Positions 1-8,396 are shown, counted from the first letter of the stretch. The stretch is 64,000 nucleotides of DNA from DASYAE01 sp036501535 (GCA_036501535.1 DASYAE010000062.1:20931-84930), one strand, 5' to 3'. Numbers and translations are program-made. The notes: a model not told the origin generated them from the sequence alone.

Positions 1-600
1 GCGTTGGGCATGGCAGCGCTCGCGCAGGGCGGCCGGGAGGTCCGCCGGGGCCAAGCCGTCGCGCAGCCAGAACACGCACAGCATGGTCAGCTCGCTCGCG
101 GCCAGCGCGGTCGGGTGACCATGCGTCAGCGCCGCCTGGAACTGCGCGGCGCCGGCCCGCTGCGCCTCACTCAGGCCCGGCACGAGGCCGACCGGCGCGA
201 CCCGCATGTTCGCCCCGCATCCCTTCGACCCGTGTTCACTCGCCCGGACCCACGGGCCGCCGTCACTCAGGCGGCCGATCGCGCGCAGGCACGTCATACC
301 CGGCGCCCGGTTGTTCTCGGGACTGGCGGCCCACGCCAGATACTCCGCGCGCAGCGGCGCCTCCAGCCGCCCGGCGGTCAGCGGCGGCTGCTCCAGCGCG
401 GTGGCCAGCGCCGCGGCCACGCTCAGCGTCATCTGCGTGTCGTCGGTGACCCGCGCCGGATCGCCCGCGAGGTCGCGCGGGCCGTCTGGGCCGTATGAGG
501 CCATGATCGCGTCGTAGGACATGAACTCCGTCGGCGCCCCGAGAGCGTCCCCGAATGCGAGCCCGAACATGGCTCCGCTCACCTTCAGCGCCCCGTCCAC
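1..600 (-). CDS. ADP-ribosylglycohydrolase family protein (3' end beyond window)
   Basis: The frame runs open from a GTG at 600 to the left edge, giving 200 residues of the N-terminal part. An AAGGGAG ribosome site lies 6-8 bases upstream (about 606-612). The translation shows the DraG-family signatures in order: GLAFGDALGAPTEF near residue 13, the metal-binding VTDDTQMTL near residue 51, and the GSKGCGANMRVAPVG stretch around residues 122-136. Family members hydrolyse ADP-ribose from proteins or small molecules using two magnesium ions held by such Asp/Thr residues. The substrate here is unknown. The gene points away from the DedA gene, and a CRP-like palindrome lies 45 bp upstream of its start. 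The remainder, including the second metal-binding motif, is outside the window. Confidence 0.85.
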   Translation of the reverse strand, partial: MDGALKVSGAMFGLAFGDALGAPTEFMSYDAIMASYGPDGPRDLAGDPARVTDDTQMTLSVAAALATALEQPPLTAGRLEAPLRAEYLAWAASPENNRAPGMTCLRAIGRLSDGGPWVRASEHGSKGCGANMRVAPVGLVPGLSEAQRAGAAQFQAALTHGHPTALAASELTMLCVFWLRDGLAPADLPAALRERCHAQR

Positions 601-917
601 AGTCGTCTCCCTTCCCCGACCGCGACGATATCCCATCCACACGATGTGACCCGCATCACACAAATGGCCCGCGCAGCAGCGACGGATTCCCGGGCGGCGG
701 CCGGTCTCGATGCCCGGTCGGCCGAGCCCGCATCGCCCGCCGGACCGCAGGACCGCCGGCGCCCGCGCTCCATCACAGGATTCGAAGGTAGTGCTGGCAC
801 CACCCCGGATCGGGGTGACGGCCCCATCGATCGCCCCGCCGCGTGATGTCAGGCTCGTTATGCCGGCCGCGGGTGGCGGTCGGCCCGACGCCGGATCCGG
901 GCCGAAGGGGGTGCGAG
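601..917. other. Divergent intergenic region
   Basis: This spacer of about 317 bases lies between the clipped glycohydrolase (minus) and the DedA gene (plus). It holds the CRP-like site at 645-660 and the two ribosome binding sites at its ends. I see no convincing gene. The short open frames here have the arginine/proline-rich composition of shadow frames. Confidence 0.6.
645..660. promoter_or_regulatory. CRP/GlxR-like palindrome
   Basis: TGTGA, six bases, TCACA forms a perfect match to the consensus half-sites of CRP-family regulators. It sits 45 bp upstream of the glycohydrolase start (minus strand) and about 260 bp upstream of DedA, so control of the glycohydrolase is the simpler reading. 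The match is seen directly. Binding by a CRP/FNR-family protein is inferred. Confidence 0.45.
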
Positions 918-1562
918 ATGAATCCACTGGACGCGGCATCGTTGCTCGGCTGGCTCGGCCACTGGGCCGTCCCCGGGATCTTCCTGGTGCTGTTCGCCGA
1001 GACCGGCCTGCTGGTCGGGTTCCTGCTGCCCGGCGACTCGCTGCTGCTGACCGCCGGCCTGGTCTGCGCGGCGGGCACCGGCCCGACTCACCTCTCGCTG
1101 CTTTGGGTGCTCGTCGCCGCATCGGCCGGAGCGCTTGCCGGCGCGCAGGTCGGTTTCCTGCTCGGCCGCCGCGCCGGACGGGCGCTGCTGGCGCGCAGCC
1201 ACAGCCGGCAGATCGGGCGGGCCGCGGCCCGCGCCGAGTCGCTGCTGCTGCGGGTCGGCATCGGACCGGCGCTGATCGCGGCCCGGTTCACCCCGGTCGT
1301 GCGCACGGTGATCGGACCGACCGCCGGCATGGCCGCCGTGCCCGCGCATGTCTACCTGCTCTGGCAGACCGTGGGCGGCCTGCTGTGGACGGTGGGCACC
1401 ACGATGGCCGGATACGCGCTGGGGCGCACGGTTCCCGGCATCAGCTCGATCATCAACCCACTGATTGCTGCGACGGCGCTGCTGCTGCCTGCTCTGTTCC
1501 TGGCGCGGCTTGCCAGGGAACGTCGAGCGGTGGCGCGAGCCCGGAAAACGGGCGCAGGGTGA
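918..1562 (+). CDS. DedA-family membrane protein
   Basis: This 214-residue integral membrane protein has the DedA (SNARE-associated/VTT) architecture: a hydrophobic N-terminus, then GDSLLLTAG around residue 40, and the conserved ARFTPVVRTVIGPTAGM stretch around residues 119-135. That stretch matches the family's F/Y-xxR-xxP-xxR-T-xxP-xxG pattern. Family members act in lipid flipping and membrane homeostasis, and the exact substrate is not readable from sequence. The start is the ATG at 918, preceded by AAGGGGG at 905-911. The C-terminal tail is Arg-rich, consistent with a cytoplasmic end. The gene is convergent with the MFS exporter, with only 40 bases between stops. Confidence 0.85.
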   Translation: MNPLDAASLLGWLGHWAVPGIFLVLFAETGLLVGFLLPGDSLLLTAGLVCAAGTGPTHLSLLWVLVAASAGALAGAQVGFLLGRRAGRALLARSHSRQIGRAAARAESLLLRVGIGPALIAARFTPVVRTVIGPTAGMAAVPAHVYLLWQTVGGLLWTVGTTMAGYALGRTVPGISSIINPLIAATALLLPALFLARLARERRAVARARKTGAG

Positions 1563-1602
1563 CCACGAGCACAGAGTCAGCACGCTAAGGCGGCGGCGCC
1601 GT

Positions 1603-3168
1603 TCACTCGGCGCCGCGTCGGCGGAACGGGAGCAGCAGCGCCGGGATCGCGGTGAGCAGAGTGAAGAGCAGCACCCGGCGGAAGGTCTCGGCGAAGGCGG
1701 CCGCGGGATCGGCGGCGTGCCCCGCGAGACGGCTCTGCAGGATCGCGGCGAGGACCGCGGCGCCGGCCGACGCCCCGACCGTCTGGATGGTCATCAGAAT
1801 GCTGGTCGCGTCGGGGATCGCGGCCGGCGGCAGCCCGTCGTACACGGCGGCCGAGACCGGCACGGTGACGGCGGCCACGCCGATGCCCCATATGAACAGC
1901 GCGATGCCGAGCACGATCCCCCCGGTGCTTGCGCCCACACGAGTGAACACGACCGACCCCAGTACGGTGACCGCGATACCGGCGAGGACCACCGGACGCG
2001 CGCCGATCCGGTCGGTGAGCCTTCCGACCCGCGGCAGGGCGAGCATCGTGCCGAGGCTCTGCGGCGCCAGGAGCAGGCCTGCGCTCAGCGCGTCGTGCCC
2101 GCGGACCTGCTGGTAGTAGAGCGGCATCAGGATCATGACGCCGAACACGGAGAGCCGGGACAGGAGGCCGAGCGCCGAGGCTGCGGCGAGCGGGCGGTGG
2201 GCGAGCAGGCGCAGGTCGAGCAGCGGGGTGGTGCCGCTGCGCAGCGTGTGCACGACGAAGGCCGCGAGCAGGGCCGAACCGGTGACGAGCAGGGGAAGCC
2301 AGGCGGTTCGCTCGGACAGCCCATAGACGGTGAGGGCGAGCCCGGGGGAGAGCAGGGCCGGACCGATGATGTCGGGCCGGCGCCGAGGGTCGGCCCGGCG
2401 AGCGTCGGCGGGTTCTGGCTTTGCGACTGCGTCTGTGCCCGTGGATCGGCTGTCGGGCGGGAGGTAGCGCCTTGCGAGCACAACGGCGATGAGGCAGATC
2501 GGCACGTTCACGGCGAAGATCCAGCGCCAGCCGGCGCCGTCGGTGATCAGGCCGCCGATCAAGGGACCTGCGACCGGTGCGAGCTGTGTGGGCACTGCGA
2601 CGAGGCCCATGACGCGGCCGCGCCGGCCGGGACCCGCGGCCCGGGCCAGGATCATCGTGCCGAGCGGCACGATCATGCCGCCGCCGACGCCCTGGACGAC
2701 CCGGAACGCGATCAGGCTCGCCGCGGACCAGGCGCTGCCGCACAGCGCCGAGCCGATGAGGAAGGCGACGAGCGCGAAGATCCACATGCGGCGCTCGCCG
2801 AACCGCTCGGCCAAGCGGCCGGTGACGGGTATGACCGTCGCGATGGCGAGCAGGTAGGCGGCGCTGATCCATTGGACGGTGCTCACGGGCGCATGGAACG
2901 AACGCGCGAGATCGGCCAGCGCGACGGTGACCATCGTCATGTCGAGCATCGCCGCGATGGAGCCGACCACGATGACGGCCCCGAGCTTGAGGATTCGCGG
3001 ATCGAGGCGGTCCGGCTCCGGCTCAGGCTCCGGGTTCAGGCTCGGTGTGGGTGTGGGTGTGGGTGTGGGTGTGGGTGTGGCTGTCGGTGTCGCGTCCGCG
3101 CCGCCGTCCGGGTCGAACGGCGTGTCGACGGTCGTGGTGCGCCTCTCTGCGTTCCGCATGCATTCCAC
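1603..3168 (-). CDS. MFS drug exporter, EmrB/QacA (DHA2) type
   Basis: This transporter of about 521 residues has a long run of hydrophobic helices beginning near residue 63. It carries DHA2 hallmarks: LDMTMVTVALADLA in helix 1, GRLAERFGERRMWI in the loop after helix 2, and FRVVQGVGGGMIVPLG in helix 4. It should export cationic or amphipathic compounds by proton antiport. The cytoplasmic N-terminus is odd: about 20 residues of Thr-Pro repeats followed by Pro-Glu repeats, encoded by a hexanucleotide repeat. The start is uncertain: GTG 3168 or ATG 3159. Neither has a clear ribosome site, and both lie against the TetR-type operator, so a leaderless mRNA is possible. The gene is divergent from the TetR regulator at 3365. 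Confidence 0.9.
   Translation of the reverse strand: MECMRNAERRTTTVDTPFDPDGGADATPTATPTPTPTPTPTPSLNPEPEPEPDRLDPRILKLGAVIVVGSIAAMLDMTMVTVALADLARSFHAPVSTVQWISAAYLLAIATVIPVTGRLAERFGERRMWIFALVAFLIGSALCGSAWSAASLIAFRVVQGVGGGMIVPLGTMILARAAGPGRRGRVMGLVAVPTQLAPVAGPLIGGLITDGAGWRWIFAVNVPICLIAVVLARRYLPPDSRSTGTDAVAKPEPADARRADPRRRPDIIGPALLSPGLALTVYGLSERTAWLPLLVTGSALLAAFVVHTLRSGTTPLLDLRLLAHRPLAAASALGLLSRLSVFGVMILMPLYYQQVRGHDALSAGLLLAPQSLGTMLALPRVGRLTDRIGARPVVLAGIAVTVLGSVVFTRVGASTGGIVLGIALFIWGIGVAAVTVPVSAAVYDGLPPAAIPDATSILMTIQTVGASAGAAVLAAILQSRLAGHAADPAAAFAETFRRVLLFTLLTAIPALLLPFRRRGAE
3044..3080. repeat. GGTGTG hexanucleotide tandem repeat inside a coding region
   Basis: About six copies of GGTGTG in a row encode the Thr-Pro repeats in the MFS exporter's N-terminal tail. 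Because the unit is six bases, gain or loss of copies would lengthen or shorten the tail without breaking the frame. Confidence 0.85.
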
Positions 3169-3210
3169 ACTACACCGTGCAGTGTAGTTCGGTATACTGC
3201 ACGGTGTAGT
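3169..3210. promoter_or_regulatory. Double inverted-repeat operator, TetR type
   Basis: Two copies of an 18-bp near-palindrome (ACTACACCGTGCAGTGTA and its mirror) are arranged head to head over 42 bp, so the whole block is also a large inverted repeat. It abuts the start of the MFS exporter gene and lies about 155 bp upstream of the TetR gene. The position and symmetry fit the binding site of the neighbouring regulator, repressing the exporter and perhaps itself. The repeat is seen directly and the binding partner is inferred. Confidence 0.75.
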
Positions 3211-3364
3211 TCCCCGTTAGCGTGGCCACTGCGCCGCGCGCCGTGCAGTGTGAAGTGCGCAGCGTGATGTGTGATGAGTGATGCGCGCGTCGGGCGGGAA
3301 CGAACCCGGCCCGGAGCCGGCCGGGCTTAAGATTCGGGGCTGAGCAGGGAAGGACAGGTCGCCG

Positions 3365-4012
3365 ATGCCGGAAACAGCAGCACTGCGCCAGGGATCGCCG
3401 GCCAAGCGCGCCGCGATCGCCCGGGCCGCGCTCGACGTCTTCGCCCGCGAGGGCTACGCCCGGGCCAGTGTCGACGCCATCGCGCAGGCGGCCGGCGTCT
3501 CCAAGCGCACGATCTACGACTACTACGGCGACAAGGAGCGGCTGTTCCTCTCCGCGGTCCGGGAGATCGCCGACGCGCAGGCGGCCGCATTCCGCACGCT
3601 GCTCGACGAAACCCTCGGCGACATCGCCCGGCCGGAGCAGCTCGAGCCCGCGCTGACGTCGTTCGGCCGAGCGTTCGCGACCGCCGTCGCCCGATCGAGC
3701 GAACGGGCCGAGATCATGCGGCTGCTGATCGCCGAGGCGCCGCACTTCCCGGCGCTGCTCGAGACGCCGGTCCAGGACCGCCCGGTCCAGCAGGCCCTGG
3801 CCGCCCGGCTGGCCGACCTCGGCGCGCGCGGCCTGCTCGAGGTCCCTGACCCGGACGAGGCGGCGGAGTTCCTCGGCCTGCTGGTCACCGCCCGCGTCAA
3901 CAGCCGCTCGTGGTACGGCGCGCTGCGGCTGGACGGGGCCGAGATCGACCGGCTCGTGGTCGGCGGCGTGCGCGTCTTCCTGCGCGCATACCGGCCGGCG
4001 TCCACGCGCTGA
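3365..4012 (+). CDS. TetR-family transcriptional regulator
   Basis: This 215-residue protein has an N-terminal TetR helix-turn-helix at about residues 14-60. The recognition part reads ASVDAIAQAAGVSKRTIYDYYGDKERLF, an almost textbook version, shown here only as a description of the domain. The C-terminal ligand domain (AefR-like, with SRSWYGALRL near the end) has no recognisable ligand signature. The start ATG at 3365 is preceded by AGGGAAGGA at about 3346-3354. It is divergent from the MFS exporter and most likely represses it through the 42-bp operator, with an exported drug as inducer. Other targets cannot be excluded. Confidence 0.9.
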   Translation: MPETAALRQGSPAKRAAIARAALDVFAREGYARASVDAIAQAAGVSKRTIYDYYGDKERLFLSAVREIADAQAAAFRTLLDETLGDIARPEQLEPALTSFGRAFATAVARSSERAEIMRLLIAEAPHFPALLETPVQDRPVQQALAARLADLGARGLLEVPDPDEAAEFLGLLVTARVNSRSWYGALRLDGAEIDRLVVGGVRVFLRAYRPASTR

Positions 4013-4069
4013 GCGGTAGAGTCCGTCGCTGGAAGCACGCTGCGACAAGGGATGAGGGAAGGCCCTGCC

Positions 4070-4642
4070 ATGGAGGACGCGCGACCCGGCACACCGGAAC
4101 GCCTCGCCGCGGCCGTCGGCGCCGCCGCTGAAGCAGGGTTCTCCTACAGCAGTACAAGCGAGGTCGGCGGCCTGCTGCGGCTGCTGGCCGCGTCGAAGCC
4201 CGGCGGGGTCGTCGCGGAGAGCGGCACCGGCTTCGGCGTGGGCACGGCCTGGCTGCACGACGGGCTGGCCGGCGACGCGAGACTCGTGACGGTGGAACAG
4301 GATGCGGACCGCGCCCGGCGGGCCGCCGAGATCTTCGCGGACGATCCCCGGGTCACCGTCCTGGCCGGCGACTGGCTGCTGCTCGCCGAGCACGCGCCGT
4401 TCGACCTCTTCTTCTGCGACGGCGGCGGCAAGCGCGAGGACCCGCAGCGCGTCGTCGACATGCTGGCGCCCGGCGGCGTCCTCGTGCTCGACGACTTCAC
4501 GCCCAGCGTCGGCTGGCCGCCGCGCTTCGACGGCGCCGTGGACGAACTGCGCGTGTTCTACCTGGCGCACCCCGCCCTCGTCACCGTCGAGATCCTCACG
4601 ACGCCGACCGCGTCGGTCGTCGTCGCGGTCAGGCGGGGATGA
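4070..4642 (+). CDS. Class I SAM-dependent methyltransferase (O-methyltransferase-like)
   Basis: This 190-residue protein has a Rossmann SAM-binding pattern: AESGTGFGVGTAWL (motif I) near residue 50, VTVEQDADRARRA (motif II, acidic residue binding ribose), and DLFFCDGGG near residue 110. It resembles the small catechol/caffeoyl-CoA type O-methyltransferases, but the acceptor cannot be named. I chose the ATG at 4070 because GAGGGAAGG lies 7 bases upstream. An ATG at 4052 is also in frame but has its AAGG only one base away. It follows the TetR gene by 57 bases on the same strand and could be co-transcribed with it. Confidence 0.75.
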   Translation: MEDARPGTPERLAAAVGAAAEAGFSYSSTSEVGGLLRLLAASKPGGVVAESGTGFGVGTAWLHDGLAGDARLVTVEQDADRARRAAEIFADDPRVTVLAGDWLLLAEHAPFDLFFCDGGGKREDPQRVVDMLAPGGVLVLDDFTPSVGWPPRFDGAVDELRVFYLAHPALVTVEILTTPTASVVVAVRRG

Positions 4643-4788
4643 TCAGGAGACTGTGACCTCCGGCCCCCGGCCCGGATCCGCCTACCGCGCCGTCCGGTCG
4701 ATCGGCGCCCGCCACGCCCCGAACTGTCGACACAAGACACGGGACTGATGCGAGAATGATCCGCAGCGACGACGGAGTCGGAGGCCGG

Positions 4789-5400
4789 ATGCAATCCCCC
4801 ATGCAGGGCCGCGAGTCGGGCGGCATGCCGAGAAGGCGCCGGCTGGACCCGGCCGCGTTCATCGCCGCCTTCCCCGGCGCGGTAGCGCTCGCGTACAACC
4901 CGCCGACCGGATCGGCGCCGGGCGTGCTGTTCGAGAGCGACGGCCAACCGTGGGCGGTCCAAGTGGTGTACGCGGGTCCGGGCGATGAGCGCTTGGTGGT
5001 GCGCACCGTGCGCCCGCGCGGCGAGGGGGCGCTGCCCACGACGAACGTCGAGGACCTCGGATCCTGGGTCCGCGCCTTCTCCTACGGGGCGTTCGGCCCG
5101 AAGCCGGTCGAGCCGGACTCGCTGACCGAGTGGCAGGCCTGGCAGGCCGACCGCATGGCCACCTGGCAGGAGGTCCGCACCGACTTCGACCGGCTCGACC
5201 GCGCCGCCGTCAGCATGCTGGTCGACGGCGCGCCGGTGGCCGGCTCCCGGGTCGACGTGCCCGGCTGCACGGGCATCGAGCTGGACTGGGGCGCCAGCAC
5301 GGTCTACTGCGTCGGCCGGGCCCCGGTGATCGACGCGCTGGAGCTGCGCACCGGCACCGGCCGGGACTTCGAGCTGATCACTGCACGCCGCTCGTTCTGA
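4789..5400 (+). CDS. Conserved-looking hypothetical protein
   Basis: I do not recognise this gene. It encodes about 203 residues with no signal peptide or membrane segment. It is acidic, rich in Trp and Asp, and has a block reading SLTEWQAWQADRMATWQEV in its middle. A motif such as DVPGCTGIELDWG near the C-terminus suggests a beta-rich fold. Strong third-position GC and the absence of better frames support it as real. Start codons are ambiguous: ATG 4789 has GGAGG at 4780-4784 (spacing 4), while ATG 4756, 4801 and 4825 are in frame. It stands alone between the methyltransferase and the convergent minus-strand genes. Confidence 0.65.
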   Translation: MQSPMQGRESGGMPRRRRLDPAAFIAAFPGAVALAYNPPTGSAPGVLFESDGQPWAVQVVYAGPGDERLVVRTVRPRGEGALPTTNVEDLGSWVRAFSYGAFGPKPVEPDSLTEWQAWQADRMATWQEVRTDFDRLDRAAVSMLVDGAPVAGSRVDVPGCTGIELDWGASTVYCVGRAPVIDALELRTGTGRDFELITARRSF

Positions 5401-5433
5401 GCGCGGGGTGCGCACCGCGTGGATCAGCCCGGC

Positions 5434-5694
5434 TCAGCTCACCTGCGCTGCACTCGTGCCGTAGAGCCCCATCTCGGCCATAGCGCTGCCCGCCGAGCAG
5501 GCCGGCTGCTGGTCGTCCATCGGCGCGAGCCAGAGCGCGACGACGGGGTCCGCCGTCGAGCCCGTGCGCAGGAACTCGCAGTCGCCGTCGAAGTTCAGAC
5601 CGACCAGGTAAGTCCCGTCCTTCGTCACCGTGGAGACCACCCGATACGCGTCCGTGGCGGAACCGACTCCCGCGGCCTGCAGCAGCTGGAGCAC
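5434..5694 (-). pseudogene. Short open frame, possible gene remnant
   Basis: This 86-codon frame starts at a GTG directly downstream of, and in the same frame as, the stop codon of the phosphotransferase gene. Its composition (GLNFDGDCEF, DPVVALWLAPMDDQQP) looks like protein-coding sequence rather than a shadow frame. It has no visible ribosome binding site and no recognisable domain. It may be the surviving end of a larger secreted or lipoprotein gene. It could also be noise. Confidence 0.3.
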
Positions 5695-5715
5695 GCCCGC
5701 ATAGGCCGAATGGAG

Positions 5716-6735
5716 TCACCAGGCGCAGCGCTCGCGGAGCCATGCCAGCGCGGCATCGCCCTGGGCCGACTGGAAGGCGCGCAGGGTCGGCAGCCCGGCC
5801 GGCGCGGGCTGGCGGCCCTGCTCCAGGAAGAACCCGGTCAGCGCGATGACCAGGACGGTGACGGCGGCCGGATCGGCGTCCCGGACCAGCGGATGCTCGG
5901 TGATCTCCCGTGAGAGGTCCCGGCCGCTGTGCATCCACACGCTGGGCACCATCGCGACCAGGTCGAACCAGGGTGCTGCGACGCAGGCGGCGGGCCAGTC
6001 CACCACGACTACCCGGTCGGCCGTCAGCAGCAGGTTGTCCGCCCGCGCGTCGCCGTGCACCAGGCCGGTCCCGGCCGCGGCCGCGGGCCAGTCGGCCTCG
6101 GCCCGCGCGAGGCGGTCGAGGTGGCGCGCGGCCCGCCGGTCGAGGCCGGCCAGGTCGTCGGCGCCGGCGTCCCGGGCTGCCGCGAGCCGCCGCCAGCCCT
6201 TGAACATCCAGTCATAGGACTCGGCGATGTCCGGGGCGTCGATCGGGGACGGGTCCAGGACCCGCGCCATGTCGGCCAGCGCCGCGACGGCGCGGCGCAG
6301 TTCGTCCCGCCGCCACGGCTGCGCCGGGGCGGTCCCGTCGACGTCCTCGAAGACGAGCACGACCCAGCCGTCCTCGTCGAGGGCGGCGAGCAGGCGCGGT
6401 GCCGGAGCCTCGGCCGGCAGCGCCGCCGCGATGCGCGCCTCGCGGCGGTGGAAGGCCGGCGCGTCAGGATTCTGCGCGGCGCTGACGGCTTTCGCGAAGG
6501 CCCGGCGGCCGTCGGCGAGCCGGAGCCGGGCCGCGGCGCCGGGGGAGAACCCGCCCGCCTGCGTGACCGCCTCCACGACGCGGCCGCCGAGCGCGTCCTC
6601 GACCCGGGCGCGTTGTGCCTGCGGCACGTCCCACCAGGCGATTCGCACGCCGGATGCAGGCGGAGCGGCCCGTCGGCCGGGCGCGGCATCCGGCTGCCGG
6701 CCGTCCGGTCCGGGAGTCGTCGAGTCGCGGTCCAT
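5716..6735 (-). CDS. Aminoglycoside phosphotransferase (APH) family kinase-like protein
   Basis: This 339-residue protein has the APH/choline kinase fold. The catalytic loop GLVHGDARADNLLL (H-x-D-x-x-x-x-N) and the metal-binding VVVDWPAACVAAPWFDL (DFG-equivalent DW) are both intact in the C-terminal half. FAKAVSA around residue 80 is the likely ATP-binding lysine strand. Members phosphorylate aminoglycosides, macrolides, homoserine or other alcohols, and the substrate here is unknown. The ATG at 6735 was preferred because the upstream in-frame extension to 6771 has shadow-like composition. No strong ribosome site is visible at either. It is monocistronic and divergent from the aldo/keto reductase across a 450-base spacer. 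Confidence 0.8.
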   Translation of the reverse strand: MDRDSTTPGPDGRQPDAAPGRRAAPPASGVRIAWWDVPQAQRARVEDALGGRVVEAVTQAGGFSPGAAARLRLADGRRAFAKAVSAAQNPDAPAFHRREARIAAALPAEAPAPRLLAALDEDGWVVLVFEDVDGTAPAQPWRRDELRRAVAALADMARVLDPSPIDAPDIAESYDWMFKGWRRLAAARDAGADDLAGLDRRAARHLDRLARAEADWPAAAAGTGLVHGDARADNLLLTADRVVVVDWPAACVAAPWFDLVAMVPSVWMHSGRDLSREITEHPLVRDADPAAVTVLVIALTGFFLEQGRQPAPAGLPTLRAFQSAQGDAALAWLRERCAW

Positions 6736-7187
6736 GCCGGCATGGTCCCGGGATGATCGCGCGAGGCGCAACGGAGTTAGGCCGGGCGGAGCCGGGTAGA
6801 GTGCGAACGCAGGAGCGCGGACGAAGCCCAGAGCACGGCTGTGTCAGAGCCCGCAGAAAATAGTGAGCAGAAAAACAGTGAGCAGAGAATAGTCCGATTC
6901 GCAGTGGTCTGCGGCGGATGCCCCGGTTTCTGCACGAGGCACAACTCAACTACGCCGCCTGATAAGCGCGCATCTCCCCTGTACAACGAGCCGCGCCGCC
7001 GCGGTGTTCCGGTTTCCGGTGTGACTTTTCCCCGATTTCCCGGGCTTCCTCGAGACCCCGATTCGGACGCATACTGCCATCTCCCACACCGGCCATCGAC
7101 CCGGGGCGGACCACGCCGATCGCGGCCCGCCCCCGGGCTGTCGCGCGCGGGGAAACCGACCGAGGATCACAGAGAGGACCGAAGATC
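6736..7187. other. Divergent intergenic region with A-rich direct repeat
   Basis: There is no convincing gene in these 450 bases. A locally A-rich patch at 6859-6892 contains two tandem copies of AGTGAGCAGARAA, unusual in this GC-rich sequence. It could be an operator or promoter element for either flanking gene. The ribosome site AGAGAGGA for the downstream reductase is at about 7171-7178. Confidence 0.5.
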
Positions 7188-8141
7188 ATGCCCTCGTCGA
7201 CGATCACCACCGAGGCCGCCGGGACCTGGCGGCTCGGCGACCTGACGGTCCACCGGATCGGGCTCGGCGCGATGCGCCTTACCGGCAGCGAGGTCTTCGA
7301 CCGGGGCGAGCCGAGCGACCGGGAGCGCTCCGTGCGGGTGCTGCGGCGCGCGGTCGAGCTCGGCGTCGACCACATCGACACCGCGGCCTTCTACTTCTCC
7401 GCGCTGCGCTCCGCCAACGAGCTGATCAACCGGGCCCTGGCGCCCTATCCGGACGGCCTGGTCATCGCGACCAAGGTCGGTCCGTCCCGGGACGCCTCGG
7501 GCGCATGGCTGCCCCCGGCCGGGCCGCGCGAGCTGCGCGGCCAGGTCGAGGAGAACCTGCGCCAGCTCGGCCGCGACCACCTCGACCTGGTCAGCCTGCG
7601 GGTGCAGGGGGACGGCCCGCCGGTCGCCGAGAACTTCGGGGCGCTGGCCGAGCTGCGCGACGCCGGGCTGATCCGGAACCTCGGCGTCTCCGGCGTCACC
7701 GCCGCGCAGCTCGAGCAGGCCCGGACCGTCGCGCCGGTGGTCAGCGTGCAGAACCGGTTCGGCTACGAGCGCCGGGAGCACACCGGGATCCTGCGCGAGT
7801 GCGGCCGCCTGGGCATCGCGTTCGTGCCCTACTTCGCCGTCGCCGGGCTCGGCGGCCACGCCGGCCCGGCGAAGCCGGTGAACGACCGGATCCGCCGGGT
7901 GGCCAAGACGCACGGCGCGAGCGCCGCGCAGGTCCTGCTCGCCTGGACGCTGCATCAGGGCCCGCACGTCCTGGCCATCCCGGGCACCGGCGACCCGGCC
8001 CACCTCGAGGCCAACGTGGCGGCCGGCGCGCTGCGCCTGACGCCGAAGCAGGCGGCGCAGCTCGACGCGCCGCCGGACGAGCCGAAGAAGCCGGCGAAGC
8101 GGAAGCCGCCGGTCCAGCGGCACAGTGTCATCCTGCTCTGA
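7188..8141 (+). CDS. Aldo/keto reductase
   Basis: This 317-residue (alpha/beta)8-barrel NADPH oxidoreductase carries VHRIGLGAMRLTG at the N-terminus, DHIDTAAFYF (catalytic Asp and Tyr) around residue 64, and IATKVG (catalytic Lys) near residue 89. The usual catalytic His position reads DLVSLRVQG, so His is replaced by Arg. A C-terminal NADPH-binding block reads AIPGTGDPAHLEANV. A subset of bacterial members has the same His change and may act on different carbonyls. The tail is a Lys/Pro-rich extension (EPKKPAKRKPP). AGAGAGGA precedes the ATG. The gene is convergent with the ferredoxin gene. Confidence 0.9.
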   Translation: MPSSTITTEAAGTWRLGDLTVHRIGLGAMRLTGSEVFDRGEPSDRERSVRVLRRAVELGVDHIDTAAFYFSALRSANELINRALAPYPDGLVIATKVGPSRDASGAWLPPAGPRELRGQVEENLRQLGRDHLDLVSLRVQGDGPPVAENFGALAELRDAGLIRNLGVSGVTAAQLEQARTVAPVVSVQNRFGYERREHTGILRECGRLGIAFVPYFAVAGLGGHAGPAKPVNDRIRRVAKTHGASAAQVLLAWTLHQGPHVLAIPGTGDPAHLEANVAAGALRLTPKQAAQLDAPPDEPKKPAKRKPPVQRHSVILL

Positions 8142-8171
8142 TCCGCGGCCGCCGACAGGGCGCCTCAGCTG

Positions 8172-8396
8172 TCAGGCGTCTGCCGTCTGGTCGTCAGGGT
8201 CCTGCTCGAGGACGCGGATCGCGCCGGAAGGGCACAGCGACTCAGCCTCCTTCGCCGCGGCGTGCAGGGCGGCCGGCGGCGACGGCTGCAGGACGACCAC
8301 GAGGCCGTCCTCTTCCCGCTGGTCGAACAGCTCCGGCGCGGTGAGGGCGCACATCCCGGAGCCGCAGCACTGGTCCTGGTCCGCGGTGACTCGCAT
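8172..8396 (-). CDS. Small ferredoxin, P450 partner ([3Fe-4S]/[4Fe-4S] type)
   Basis: The protein is 74 residues. The cluster ligands are visible as DQCCGSGMC near the N-terminus and LCPSGAI near the C-terminus, the arrangement of actinobacterial single-cluster ferredoxins that pass electrons to P450s. I chose the ATG at 8396 since GGAAGGGAAG lies just upstream, giving the typical MRVTAD start. The GTG/ATG 27 bases further out lacks this. It begins 31 bases after the P450 stop on the same strand, so the two are almost certainly one transcript and one electron-transfer unit. A ferredoxin reductase is not encoded nearby. Confidence 0.9.
   Translation of the reverse strand: MRVTADQDQCCGSGMCALTAPELFDQREEDGLVVVLQPSPPAALHAAAKEAESLCPSGAIRVLEQDPDDQTADA

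Noticed and set aside
263..640. 125-codon minus-strand frame at the left end
   Set aside because: It is out of frame with the ADP-ribosylglycohydrolase whose conserved motifs read through the same DNA from the GTG at 600.
1465..3267. 600-codon plus-strand frame opposite the MFS exporter
   Set aside because: It is rich in Glu/Arg/Gly without any fold. The minus strand encodes a full 521-residue transporter.
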